Shown in pieces: positions 1-8,249 of a DNA stretch of 12,009 nucleotides. The DNA lies in assembly GCA_022385755.1 (NCBI GenBank), contig MU278371.1, positions 351,710 through 363,718 of the forward strand, given 5' to 3'. A model generated the notes under the pieces. The model was not told the origin of the DNA. It saw only the letters and a list, made by a program, of their open reading frames with translations, and did no database searches. The first letter of the stretch is position 1. The number at the start of each line of letters is the position of its first letter. The stretch is from Trametopsis cervina (Eukaryota > Basidiomycota > Agaricomycetes > Polyporales > Irpicaceae). A program made the position numbers and the translations under genes.

Positions 1-95
1 TGCAATACGACATGGTAAGCGGCCTGTACTCACCAGATTGCTTCCGCTAATCGTCCAAAGGTCGATCGCTGCAATGCCATGCAACTCCCCGCTCT
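1..95. repeat. Left copy of 95-bp terminal direct repeat
   Basis: These 95 bases are identical, in the same orientation, to the last 95 bases of the window; position 96 onward has no partner because the window ends. This is the signature of a contig that overlaps itself, giving a unit of 11,914 bp. It carries a splice-donor-like GGTAAGC (14-20) and overlaps the start of the helicase homology, so it is not an obvious transposon end: no inverted terminal repeat or target-site duplication is visible. Confidence 0.97.
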
Positions 96-201
96 CACAG
101 TTAACGGAGATTCCTGGAGCAATGACAAGACTTTGCATTCGGTTAGTACAGCCCTCTATTTTGATTGCATGTGTCTTACCGGCTGTAGAAACTGATGCAT
201 C
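37..201 (+). pseudogene. Broken upstream part of RecQ-like helicase (motif Ia/Ib region)
   Basis: Frame 1 reads a stretch ending in RCNAMQLPALTVNGDSWSND (about 67-126), which resembles the segment between motif Ia and motif Ib of fungal RecQ-like helicases (typically ...gIPA-avNGDtw...). In the same frame a TGA at 193-195 separates it from the next conserved block, MILTSPEM, which begins at 202. An intron with donor GTTAGT at 142 and acceptor CTGTAG at 188 has good borders but leaves the wrong phase for the 202 frame. A TAA at 16-18 closes the frame upstream. I read this as the same gene as the ORF at 202, disabled or with an exon structure I cannot resolve. No Walker A motif is visible upstream. 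Confidence 0.5.
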
Positions 202-969
202 ATGATATTAACCTCACCCGAGATGATCATCAAGCACGCCGGCCTCGCCAGGCGCATTCGCGATGCCAAGTGGACGGCGCCGTTTATTGGCACAGTAATT
301 GACGAAGCGCACTGTATTCTTGAGTGGAAGAAGGAGTTCCGCACCGCGTTCGGGGAAATCGACAAGACACGGTCGTTTCTGGCAGGCAAGCCGATTTTTG
401 CCACCTCCGCCACACTTACGCCAAGCATGCTCGAGGAATCGATGACCGACATTTCTGTCTCGCGTTCCAACTCGTTCATCCTCAATGTCGGCAACCGCAA
501 TCCTGATATCACGAGCCTCGTCGTGCCCCTCAAGTTTAGCGATAACAACTACGCGTCCCTCGACTTTGTTCTCGATCCCGTGGCTGATGATCTTCACACC
601 GTTCTTTTTGTCTCCTGTCCGCCATCACCGCCGTCCCAAAAAGGAGCTTGCCTCCAACTGCCTTATACGGTCGTGAACGTCTGGGTCGAGACTGCAACTG
701 CGCATGTTATCCCATTCCCCTTGCGCGGAGTGTGTGCCCTGAGGAGTAAGGCACGCAGCGAGTGGGATATCAGGTCGACGGCGGGATCAGGTAAGACTGA
801 GTTGGGGGTCGCCGAGGCAACGCAGGTGTTCGCGCGCCCTCGACATCATGCCCATCTATTTGCCGCCACCGTCCTCGCCGCCTCACATCTGATAACCTTT
901 GATAACCAGCACACTACTTATACCCACCACTGCCGTCGCTCTCCTCGCCCTCGCACCTCCCTCCATTGA
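202..969 (+). CDS. RecQ-like DEAH-box DNA helicase fragment
   Basis: ATP-dependent DNA helicase of superfamily 2, RecQ-like, a class that is multicopy and often subtelomeric in basidiomycetes. The 255-residue ORF shows, in order: ILTSPEM (residues 2-8, motif Ib region), VIDEAHCI-W (about 32-42, Walker B/motif II DEAH followed by the usual W and FR), FATSATLTP (about 66-74, motif III SAT), NVGNRNPDI (about 95-103), then LDFVLDP and TVLFVSC (about 119-139, start of the second RecA domain). After about residue 140 similarity fades. CALRSK (about 176-181) may be the HALRS element of motif V approach, and GSGKT near residue 196 looks like a misplaced Walker A. No motif VI or intact C-terminal lobe is seen. 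The start at 202 is only the first ATG after a stop; homology continues upstream. Probably a remnant, not a working enzyme. Confidence 0.62.
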   Translation: MILTSPEMIIKHAGLARRIRDAKWTAPFIGTVIDEAHCILEWKKEFRTAFGEIDKTRSFLAGKPIFATSATLTPSMLEESMTDISVSRSNSFILNVGNRNPDITSLVVPLKFSDNNYASLDFVLDPVADDLHTVLFVSCPPSPPSQKGACLQLPYTVVNVWVETATAHVIPFPLRGVCALRSKARSEWDIRSTAGSGKTELGVAEATQVFARPRHHAHLFAATVLAASHLITFDNQHTTYTHHCRRSPRPRTSLH

Positions 970-1204
970 CGACATCGACGCTGGCATTGACATCGAACGC
1001 TCACACCGCACGCATTTCCATCCAGGACACCGCCACCGCTAAACGACAAACGCATAAACGCACAACGCGCGCATATTTCTGCTCCCGACCGCTCGTCATT
1101 CGCCGAACCAAGCCAAACTAGCTCGCCGTCCCAACCATTGTGCCGCCCTATCTGGCGCTGCTTGCTGCCCACCGACCTGACCAAGTCTTGACCAGCCCAG
1201 TCCA
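970..1204. other. Intergenic stretch, nothing recognised
   Basis: Short GC-rich sequence between the helicase remnant and the promoter of the G-alpha gene. Open frames here on both strands are low-complexity and have no motif that I recognise. Confidence 0.5.
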
Positions 1205-1398
1205 CCTCCTATCCGGCGCTCCGACTCCTCTTTACGTTCCCTGTGCACCTCCTTCCATCCTTCCTCTTTGCTTTCTCCCTCCTCCTCTTTGTCCCCCTCT
1301 CCCATCCCCTCTTTGTCTCCCTCTTCCCACACCCCCTCTTCGCTTCCCCTAGCCCCACACCGCCCACACTAACACTTTACAGCACCCGCTTCGCACGC
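1205..1398 (+). promoter_or_regulatory. CT-rich promoter/5' UTR of the G-alpha gene
   Basis: From about 1205 to 1345 the plus strand is almost pure C and T in long runs, followed by a less biased leader up to the ATG at 1399. Pyrimidine tracts just upstream of transcription starts are common in filamentous fungi. No clear TATA box is present. The position immediately before a well-supported start codon is the main support. Confidence 0.6.
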
Positions 1399-3059
1399 AT
1401 GGGCCGCGCCGAAGACGACCCGCTCACCCTAGCGCTCGCGCCGCCCGCAGGCGAGACGGACGAGCAGCGCACGCGCCGGCTGCGCGACGAGGCCGAGGCG
1501 CGAAGAGTGAGCGACGAGATCGACTCGCAGCTCCGCGAGGAGCGCGCGGCGTTGAGGAAGAAGAAGAAGCCGATCAAGGTGCTTTTGTTGGGGCAGAGCG
1601 AGAGCGGTGCGTTCCTCCTTCCATTCTTCATCTCCCCTTCAATCCCTCTCCCGCTCGCAATCGCGAATCGCTAATGCTAATGAATTCGGTACACAGGAAA
1701 ATCAACAACCCTAAAGAGTGCGCCCTGCCCCCTTCGTGTTCCCGCTCACACACACCCTAACGCGCGCAAACAGACTTCCAGCTAACCTACGCCAAACAAG
1801 CATGGTCGACCGAACGCGCGGCGTGGCGCACGATCATCCAGCTCAACCTCCTCCGCAACGTCAACACCATCCTCGACGTCCTCGCTAACGAGATGTCTGC
1901 CTCGTCCTCCTCCTCTTCTGCTTCCTCCTCACATGAGTTCTCGGATTCAGAAGACGACTCGGACGACCCACCTGGACCCTCAACTGCGTCGACGAGCTCA
2001 TCGAACAAGGCGCGTCCCCGAACGAGCACCTCAACGCAAGCAGCGCAACCGCAGCCCCCGCTCCGCTTCACAGAGAAACACCGCCTCCTCAAACTCCGTC
2101 TCCTACCCCTGCGCAGCGTGCAGTCCGATATCCAGGCACGGTTAGGGCTGCGCGACTACCCAACGTTGCCCGCCTCTTCTTCCTCTTCCTCCTCTTCTTC
2201 GCAAGGGGACACGGGAGCGGGGGGGAAGAGACAGCATGAGTCGTTCGTGTGGAGTCATGTTGCGTGGAAGACCGGTAAGGGCGCCAGCTCCAGTTCGCAG
2301 GGTGGGGGAGGAAGAGAAGGAGAAGGAAGAGAAGGAGGAGGAGGCAATGGGGGAGGAGGGAGACGGGCGACAGAAGAGAGCGAGACGCAGGAGATCATCG
2401 CGAGCTGCAAACAGGACATGCAGGCGCTCTGGGCGGACGAGGTCGTGCAGGAGATGTTGAGGAGGAGGAGGCTGAGGTTGGATCTTATGCCTGGGTTGTG
2501 AGTTGCCTTCTCTTTTTTATTACCTCCGTTCTGTCTTTTCCCCTCGAGTTTGTTTCTTGTTCGCTCGGTTTCTGCGCTGCGCTTCAAAAGGGGAGGTATG
2601 AACAGTCGGGCTGACGCCCCGCCACAGCTTCCTGCAAGACGTAGCACGCATCGCGCGCCGCGACTACGCGCCGTCGGACGACGACGTCGTGCGTGCGCGG
2701 TTGAGGACCCTGGGGGTCCAGGAGCATCGGATTCTGTTCGAGACTGGTGCGTTTGTCCTCTCTTCCTTACTTCCACATCCTGATTGTTCTAAACAATCGC
2801 TGTCGCTCGTTCGCTCGCGCTCGCTTGTGCTCGCAGGCCCGGCAGCTGGCACAGAATGGTTCCTATACGACGTCGGCGGCTCGCGTACCCAAGTTCGTCC
2901 TTCCCTCTTTCCCTCTTATTCCACCAAACTCACCCTGAAATCTCATCGCACCCTAGCGCCCCGCCTGGTTCCCCTACTTCGACGACTGCAACGCCATAAT
3001 CTTCCTCGCCCCGATCTCGTGCTTCGACGAGAAACTCGCCGAGGAGCGGAAAGTGAACC
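1399..3059 (+). CDS. Heterotrimeric G-protein alpha subunit, 3'-truncated (exons 1-6)
   Basis: GTP-binding alpha subunit that would couple membrane receptors to intracellular effectors. Exons read as 1399-1606, 1697-1717, 1774-2497, 2628-2746, 2837-2892, 2957-3059; all five introns between them start GT, end AG and keep frame, giving about 410 residues. Motifs: P-loop GQSESGKST (65-73), KNFQL and AWRTIIQLNL after it, RARLRT (340-345, catalytic Arg342 and Mg-binding Thr345), DVGGSRTQR (369-377, switch II), then AWFPYFDDCNAIIFLAP and CFDEKLAEERKVNR (to 411). The helical domain has large inserts: a Ser/Asp-rich one (117-172), a Ser run (210-219) and a Gly/Glu-rich one (251-273), as in the expanded basidiomycete G-alpha family. 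The usual catalytic Gln of switch II is Ser373. The N-terminus has Gly2 but no Cys3 and no Ser/Thr6. The NKxD and TCAT nucleotide motifs and the receptor-binding tail are not found downstream, so the gene is cut off or broken after residue 411. Confidence 0.88.
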
Positions 3060-3116
3060 GTCGCTCTTTCCTCCCGTCTTCTCTTCTCTCACACCAACAC
3101 TGATACGCACTCACAG

Positions 3117-3307
3117 ATGCGTCGGCGTGTGGGACACAGTCGGCTCGATCATCATGTCGGGTGGGAACGACCTGGTAAGCATGAAAGATACGCACCTGCC
3201 CGTGAGCATTGTGCGGCAAGTTTGGAGACGCGTGGAAGCCGGCATATGCACCGCTCAACGCGTTCGAGGAGGCGTGCAAGGCTGCCTTGGGCGGAGCGAG
3301 TAAGACG
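3117..3307 (+). pseudogene. Two exon-like pieces after the G-alpha gene (possible DUF2235-type or decayed G-alpha)
   Basis: An acceptor CACAG ends at 3116. Reading in the frame starting at 3118 gives CVGVWDTVGSIIMSGGNDL to 3174, then a donor GTAAGC at 3175; a possible acceptor at 3220 leads, in the same phase, to FGDAWKPAYAPLNAFEEA and on to 3307, where a donor GTGAGT follows. VGVWDTVGSI strongly recalls the core motif of DUF2235 alpha/beta-hydrolase-like proteins, common in basidiomycetes. The alternative is the G-alpha helix that follows the VNR motif, whose pattern is LW-TV-S, with the NKxD segment lost. Neither option joins exon 6 of the G-alpha gene in phase with a canonical donor. Function is unassigned; the exon pair itself is moderately supported by its consistent phase. 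Confidence 0.35.
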
Positions 3308-3460
3308 GTGAGTCGTGAGTTGTCTTGGTGCACGGCGGAGCGATGCGTGCGCCGTTGTGTGCGCGCGAGCGTAAGTCTTTGCTTGGTATGGCACGGAGAT
3401 CAACTGACGATTGATGTGCGGGAGAGAGCGAGATTGACTGACGACCGAAATAATTTGTAA
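3308..3460. other. Downstream border of G-alpha region, no gene
   Basis: Begins with a good splice donor (GTGAGT at 3308) for which no following exon can be found. The sequence has a mixed base composition and no G-alpha C-terminal motif on either strand. It probably marks where the gene was interrupted before the repeat at 3461. Confidence 0.4.
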
Positions 3461-3595
3461 GGCGTGTTTGAGAGGCATATAGAACACTCAGCGGTGGGCG
3501 TGGTTTAGAGGCATATAGAACACCTAACCGTGGGCGTGTTTCAGCAGCATATAGAACACTCAGCGGTGGGCGTGTTTCAACAGCACTCAAGTGTG
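3461..3595. repeat. 36-bp tandem repeat, about 3.7 copies
   Basis: Units start at 3461, 3497, 3533 and 3569, an exact 36-bp period. Each begins GGCGTG(G)TTT and contains CATATAGAACAC; the units differ by several substitutions and the last is truncated. Because 36 is a multiple of three, frames run open through it on the minus strand, but the resulting peptide is only the repeat itself. Confidence 0.93.
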
Positions 3596-3775
3596 GCCTC
3601 CTCACCAGGTAAGGCCCTCACCCCACTTTACACTTAGGTCAAATCCTGTAGCTAGCACCAGCTCATGTATACTAAGCATCCATGTAATTACTTGTATCCT
3701 ATGTTGTGCATAATGTATTAAACTGTTTTAAGCCTCTTTTGTAGCCTGCCATATGTGGGTGTTCCATCACTCCCA
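3596..3775. other. AT-richer spacer
   Basis: Base composition drops from GC-rich to roughly balanced here, and remains so to about 4900. No open frame is convincing. It could be the 3' flank of the minus-strand ORF that ends at 3776. Confidence 0.4.
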
Positions 3776-4448
3776 TCACTCCGCTCCGCCCTCAGACCAC
3801 TGCTCAATCTCGTCATCAGAGTCCTCCACATACGGCTTGCTCTTTGGCTTGGCAGCCACCTTCCGGCTTAGCCTCCTCCGGATCTCCACCCTCTTCCAAT
3901 TCCAATCCATCCTCGGCCTCCTCAATGATGGCCTCCATCCTCTCTTTGCAGCCTCATGCCTAATATTAATAAACTCCTCCTTTGACACCACCTTGAACCT
4001 CAGTCTGCCTGCGCAAATAAGTCCTGACAGCTGGTCAAGTCTGCCTTCTCCTCCACTAATCCGCCCAAAACGTCGGAATTCCAGTCCCTCCGGCCACCCG
4101 ATCAAAATAGCATTGAACTTGTTGAGATACCGCCAGTGTTCCGTCATCTCAACATATGCCGTGGGAATGCCTGTGGCGTGTTCTGGTGGAAATCCAAGTT
4201 CCGATCAATGTTGCCATCAATTAGGTAAGTGATGACATACTCAGGGACTCCTTCATGTATTGGCTGATGTTGTTGTATTTTATTTTGAAGCCATCACGGC
4301 TGTCCATTGGCTTGGTGTCATTTGTGCGCCTGATGAAACCCTGCACTGGAGGAGTGTTCCGGACTGCCTCACAAGCAGCCAACTCAGCAGTCACAGCAGC
4401 AGAAGGATGGAGAGGTTGCAAGTCCAGTGGCTGACGCATAGTAGACAC
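3776..4448 (-). pseudogene. Frameshifted hypothetical protein of a basidiomycete dispersed repeat
   Basis: On the minus strand, 4147-3776 encodes 123 residues beginning MTEHWRYLNKFNAILIGWP and containing FRRFGRISGG, a conserved-looking core, then a basic tail and an acidic end (EDSDDEIEQW). The same frame continues upstream of the ATG as FPPEHATGIPTAYVE before a TGA near 4200. Upstream, a second frame (4448-4221) encodes 75 residues ending GFKIKYNNISQYMKE, and a third frame links them through PEYVITYLIDGNIDRNLDFH. Three frames contributing adjacent plausible protein implies at least two frameshifts, hence a broken gene. I recall similar hypothetical proteins as high-copy in agaricomycete genomes, but I cannot name a domain; function is unknown. 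A mobile-element passenger is possible. Confidence 0.5.
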
Positions 4449-5149
4449 AGTCTGACATCTAACAAAGTGTACAAGTAGCTGTTATATAGTTTGCAGCCTT
4501 GCTGCAGCAACATGTTCTATAACCTAACCACAGCAGTCACAATACCTAAGATTACATCAACTGTCTGTGTACTCGTTTGTCTGGGTGTCATGCTCTGAGA
4601 GTTTCACGAGTTGAATGTTATCCCGGTAGGCCGCCATCTGACACAGCACACACACCCGCAGCCGGAGACTTGAGATTTGATGTCACTTGATGGAGTTGCC
4701 GGCACTCGCATTGTTGCCTCAAAGTCCCTGTGTACCGACACAGGGGAATAGATTGCCTGCTACGATAATGACACATGTCTGATTCCATTAGGTAGCCAGC
4801 ACATCAGGCACACCAAGAGAACTACTACAAAGGTTCAAGGTAGGCAGGCACGAAGAGGAAGGGCGAAGCATATTCCGGAAGGTTGACATGTGTTAGTTCG
4901 GGTTTTGATTAGTACGCGAGTGCGTATAGTTTCGCTACAGGTGTGTCATAACCTTCCTTTTCCGCCTGTGCCTTCGCCTCAGAGGAGTCTTCTATCACAC
5001 GTCTCGCCTTATTCTTTTGCGGCAGCTTCAATCTCTTCGGGCGTTTTCAGAAGCCGGGGTAACCGAGATCATGTCTCCTGTGACCAAACGAATGCCGGGA
5101 TCTCGGTGCTAAGATAGGCGAGAATGAGGACGGAACAGCAGTACTAGCG
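4449..5149. other. Non-coding stretch with one strong hairpin
   Basis: No convincing ORF, RNA gene or tandem repeat. The one clear feature is the palindrome at 4726-4745. The composition moves back to GC-rich near 4900. Confidence 0.45.
4726..4745. repeat. Perfect hairpin, 8-bp arms, 4-nt loop
   Basis: Arms CCCTGTGT and ACACAGGG are exact reverse complements around the loop ACCG. No T-run follows, so it is not a bacterial-type terminator. It belongs with the other short palindromes described in this window. Confidence 0.9.
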
Positions 5150-5186
5150 ACTCACCTTTTCGTTGAGTAAAACACTGCCGTGCACC

Positions 5187-5205
5187 ACGAGGCTCCTAGC
5201 CTCGT
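5187..5205. repeat. Perfect hairpin, 8-bp arms, 3-nt loop
   Basis: Arms ACGAGGCT and AGCCTCGT flank the loop CCT. It lies 18 bases before the next hairpin. Confidence 0.9.
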
Positions 5206-5223
5206 ACACGCTTGGTGCAAGTG

Positions 5224-5238
5224 ACTTGCGATGCAAGT
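5224..5238. repeat. Hairpin, 6-bp arms, 3-nt loop
   Basis: Arms ACTTGC and GCAAGT flank GAT; a G-T pair extends it outward by one. Confidence 0.75.
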
Positions 5239-5260
5239 TCCCTGACCTATTCCACCAGTG

Positions 5261-5277
5261 CGAGCATCCCTAGCTCG
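5261..5277. repeat. Hairpin, 5-bp arms, 7-nt loop
   Basis: Arms CGAGC and GCTCG flank seven bases. Weak alone; noted because it is the third palindrome within 90 bases. Confidence 0.5.
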
Positions 5278-5397
5278 TGTGTCTGGCCGTCTCATGCACG
5301 GTGACAGAGACTTGGTCGCGGTATGACGCGAGAATGTGGCGTGGGTGCTGTAGAATGACGGCTGCCCCACATCACTCACAACGGCGGACGACGCAGT

Positions 5398-5415
5398 GCA
5401 TCCACTTCAGGATGC
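5398..5415. repeat. Hairpin, 6-bp arms, 6-nt loop
   Basis: Arms GCATCC and GGATGC flank ACTTCA; a T-G pair extends it outward by one. Confidence 0.65.
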
Positions 5416-5474
5416 GCCGTGCTTGCTTGACCGCTCACTAACGAGCACCGCGGCCCATGCTTCTTTCCCGCCCT

Positions 5475-6124
5475 GAGATACCGAGTGACCCAGGCCAGTC
5501 AGACGTCGCAACACGACGCGCTAGACGCAATACATAAGTAATTGCCGTCAGCGATCAAGTAGCAGTGAGCGCGATCGAGACGCACTGACTCGGCATGCCC
5601 ACACGCCTTTCCTGTTACTGCCCGCCCCTCGTTACGCGATCGTCAGTCGCTTCCCCACGTCAATCAACGTCCGCCTGCCCGCCTGCCTGTCTCTTTACTT
5701 GAACGCCCCGCCCTGTCGGTCCCGGCATCTTTCTCCTATGGGTGCTGCAACGCCGACGCATGAATGTGTGTGCGTGACGCCATTAGCCGTGTCGGGGAGA
5801 GAGAAACAGCAGTCGACTTACCAAACGGTTCCTGGCCCACCCTGTCGTCATATCACAACACCAGCTTCAGCAGTCGACCCTGCCGCGTCTGGCAGTCGCG
5901 TGAAGGGTGACCGGGACCTACTCGCGGCGTTCCCACATGTACACGCGGAGTGCGTGCACGCTGCTTACCCGCCGCAGACTGACGGCTGCCTCATGCCGTT
6001 CTCAACAGCAGGCGACGTGCTGTGTCCGCTTCAGTACGTCCTCTTGAGCGTCGTTCACACGATCGACGACTCACTCGTGGCCAGCAGCTGACGGCCGCCG
6101 TCATCAGTGCGTCTTTACCTCTGT
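5475..6124. repeat. Satellite family A, copy A1 (about 650 bp)
   Basis: Starts GAGATACCGAGTGACC, like A2 (GAGATACTGAGTGACC). Shared landmarks in order: CGTCGCAACACGACGCG (5504), GTTACGCGATCGTCAGTCGC (5631), GACGCATGA (5755), GTCGACTTACC (5812), GTGACCGGGACCT (5907). Substitutions and indels relative to the other copies are numerous and frames are not conserved, so this is non-coding tandem DNA. The minus strand carries a GGTAAGT splice-donor-like site at 5822-5816. Confidence 0.85.
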
Positions 6125-6900
6125 GAGATACTGAGTGACCTAGACAAGACGTCGACGTCGGCAGCCAGTATGCTGCCCAGGCGTCGCAACACGACGCGCA
6201 AGCATTGTACAGAGAGAATTGACGTCAGCAATCAACTGGTAACGAGCGTACTCGATACGCACCAACTCGGCATACACACGCGCCCTGCCTCTCACTGCCC
6301 CTCATTATGCGATCGTCAGTCGGTTCCGCTCGTCAATCAATGTCCGCCCATCCGTTGGCTTGAACACTCCGTCTCACCGGCCCCGGTGTCTTTGTCCTAC
6401 GGGCGTCGCAATACCGACACATGAGTGCGCGTATTCGACACTGTCAGCCGCGTCAGACAGAAAGAAGGAAGGGCCGACTTACCAAGCACATTTCCCGGCC
6501 CATCCTGTCGTGATATCGCATCGCCGCCTTGAGCAGCCAAGCTGCTGCATCTGGAAGTCGCGTAGAGGGTGACAGAGACCTGCTCGGGTCGGTCCCACAT
6601 GAGAACGCGGGGTGCATGCATGTTGCTTACCTGACGGCTCAATCAGGCCGTTCTCGACAGCGGACGACACGCTGTGTCTGCCCCAGCACGTCCCGTCAGT
6701 CCTTGTTTCCTGCTCGTGCACGTGTGTTCGCTTGAGTCAGGCAAGGCAAAGGGGTTTGTCGCGGCTGGGACACTGCCTCGTCGACATAGTGCGAGAGCAC
6801 TGCACACACTGTGTGTACTCAATTGACCACTGATTCGCAGCCTGCATCTGTCGCACATCGCTGCCAGTGCTCATTCTCCACCGTTGGATGCTTGGATGCT
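6125..6900. repeat. Satellite family A, copy A2 (about 776 bp)
   Basis: Landmarks: CGTCGCAACACGACGCG (6182), ATTATGCGATCGTCAGTCGG (6304), GACACATGAGTGCGCGTA (6416), CCGACTTACC (6474), GTGACAGAGACCT (6569). It has an insertion near its end (about 6720-6890) relative to A1. Minus-strand donor-like sites GGTAAGT (6483-6477) and CAGGTAAGC (6633-6625) are present. Confidence 0.85.
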
Positions 6901-7702
6901 GAGACACGCAGAATGTTGCACCGGCGTCGCAACACGGCGCGCGAGCATGGCACAGATCTAATCATTGTCAGTTAGCAATCAAGTAGCAACCAGAGCAATC
7001 GATACGCACCAACTCGGCATACACACGCCCCTGCCTCCCACTGCCTCACCCCTCATTACGCGATCGTCAGTCGCTTCCTCTCGTCAATCAACGCGCATCC
7101 ACCTATCTCCTTGCCTGAACGCCTCGCCTCACCGGCCGCGGTGTCTTCGCCCTGTGGACGCCGCGATACTGACGCATGAGTGCGCGTACCTGAAACTGTC
7201 AGCCCCGTCAAACAGAAAGAAAAAAAGAGTCGACTTACCAAACACACTTCCCGGCCCCTTCTGTCGCGATATCACAACGCTGGCTTGAGCAGTCGACCCC
7301 GCCGCGTGAAGGGTGGCCGAGACCTGCTGTCGGCGGTCTCACATGAGAATATGGGGTGCGCGTGCGCTGCTCCCCTGCTGCAGACCGACGGATGTGTCAG
7401 GCTGGTCTCAACGGCGGACGACGTGCTGTGTCCGCCTCAGTACGTTCTCTCGGTCGTCGTTCATGCTCGGTCGATGACTTGCTCGCGGCCAGCAACTGAC
7501 GGCTGCCGCCGTCAAAGCACGTCTCTGGCTGTTACACGCCAAGTCCCTTGAAGCAGATGACGAGGCAAAGGCTTCGAGGGCCGCCAGGACACTGCTTCTC
7601 CAATCCGACGGCAGAATCATCATACGCGTCGTTCGCGCTTGATCGACCACTGACACACGGGAAGCACCTGTCGCTGGTGCTCGTTCCCCGCCACTGGATG
7701 TT
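6901..7702. repeat. Satellite family A, copy A3 (about 802 bp)
   Basis: Landmarks: CGTCGCAACACGGCGCG (6925), ATTACGCGATCGTCAGTCGC (7055), GACGCATGAGTGCGCGTA (7171), GTCGACTTACC (7229), GTGGCCGAGACCT (7313). A2 and A3 are more alike than either is to A1. The minus-strand donor-like GGTAAGT is at 7239-7233. Confidence 0.85.
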
Positions 7703-7957
7703 GAGTCGCGCACAACGCCGCCCCGGTAATGCAACACGACGACACATAACTAATTCCGGTCAGTCAGTAATCAACCAGCAGCAGTCGTAATCGAGACGCA
7801 CCGACTGAGTATACCCACGCGCCCCTCTTCTCCTCGCCCCGCGCGCCCCCTCGTTACACGATCGTCAGCCGCTTCCGCTTGTCGATCAGTCTCCGTCCGC
7901 CCGTCTGGCTAAACACCTCGCCTCGCCGACCCTGGTATCTTTGCCCTACGTACGCCT
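7703..7957. repeat. Satellite family A, truncated copy A4
   Basis: Matches the first third of A3: GCAACACGACG (7731), GTTACACGATCGTCAGCCGC (7853), and CTCGCC-CACC-GG-TCTTTGCCCTA-like sequence to about 7957, after which the similarity stops. Confidence 0.75.
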
Positions 7958-8249
7958 GTCATTAGCGTTGGGTGATGGTACGCAAACAAACGGGGCGCAC
8001 GTACCGCTTGTGTCCGTGTCGACCTGGCCGAGGTGTGCGACGGAATCGCAGAGCCTGCATGCTGAGATCTTGCAGGGTCTTGTCGTGGTATCGCGTCGCG
8101 CTGTCGGTTTTTGGTTGAGATTGAATGGCGGTGAGTCATCTTCATGTCGCGCCGCGCCGCGTTGTGTCGTTTCGTGTGGGGTAGACTCGCCAGACGCGTC
8201 CAAGTCGCCCCCGCGATTGTCGTTCATCTCCCTCCCTCGGCCGCCGCGT
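7958..8249. other. Spacer between satellite families, no gene seen
   Basis: GC-rich unique sequence. Overlapping open frames on both strands from about 7941 to 8381 are of similar length and low credibility; none has a recognisable motif. Confidence 0.4.

Larger units (their letters stand above)
5150..5474. repeat. Satellite family A, partial first copy (A0)
   Basis: The right half aligns by eye to later copies: GTGACAGAGAC at 5301 matches 6569, followed in both by a tract containing GAGAA(T/C)G-GG and then ACGGCGGACGAC versus ACAGCGGACGAC. The left half contains ACTCACC (5150-5156), the minus-strand splice-donor-like element seen in other copies. It differs from other copies by several inserted hairpins (5187, 5224, 5261, 5398). 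Confidence 0.55.

Noticed and set aside
142..188. 47-bp intron GTTAGT...CTGTAG rescuing the helicase frame
   Set aside because: Borders are acceptable but the resulting phase does not enter the MILTSPEM frame, so it does not repair the gene.
156..597. Two long minus-strand ORFs opposite the helicase
   Set aside because: They are antisense shadows; the plus frame has clear helicase motifs.
2140..2150. TTAGGG telomere-type hexamer
   Set aside because: A single occurrence inside the G-alpha coding sequence, no array, so not telomeric.
1893..2501. 202-residue ORF as an independent Ser-rich protein
   Set aside because: It is the interior of exon 3 of the G-alpha gene; the frame continues upstream to FQLTYAK and splices downstream to the FFLQDV exon.
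3461..3595. CRISPR-like regular repeat with 36-bp period
   Set aside because: The period is filled by the repeat itself with no variable spacers, units are imperfect, and the DNA is eukaryotic with no cas genes.
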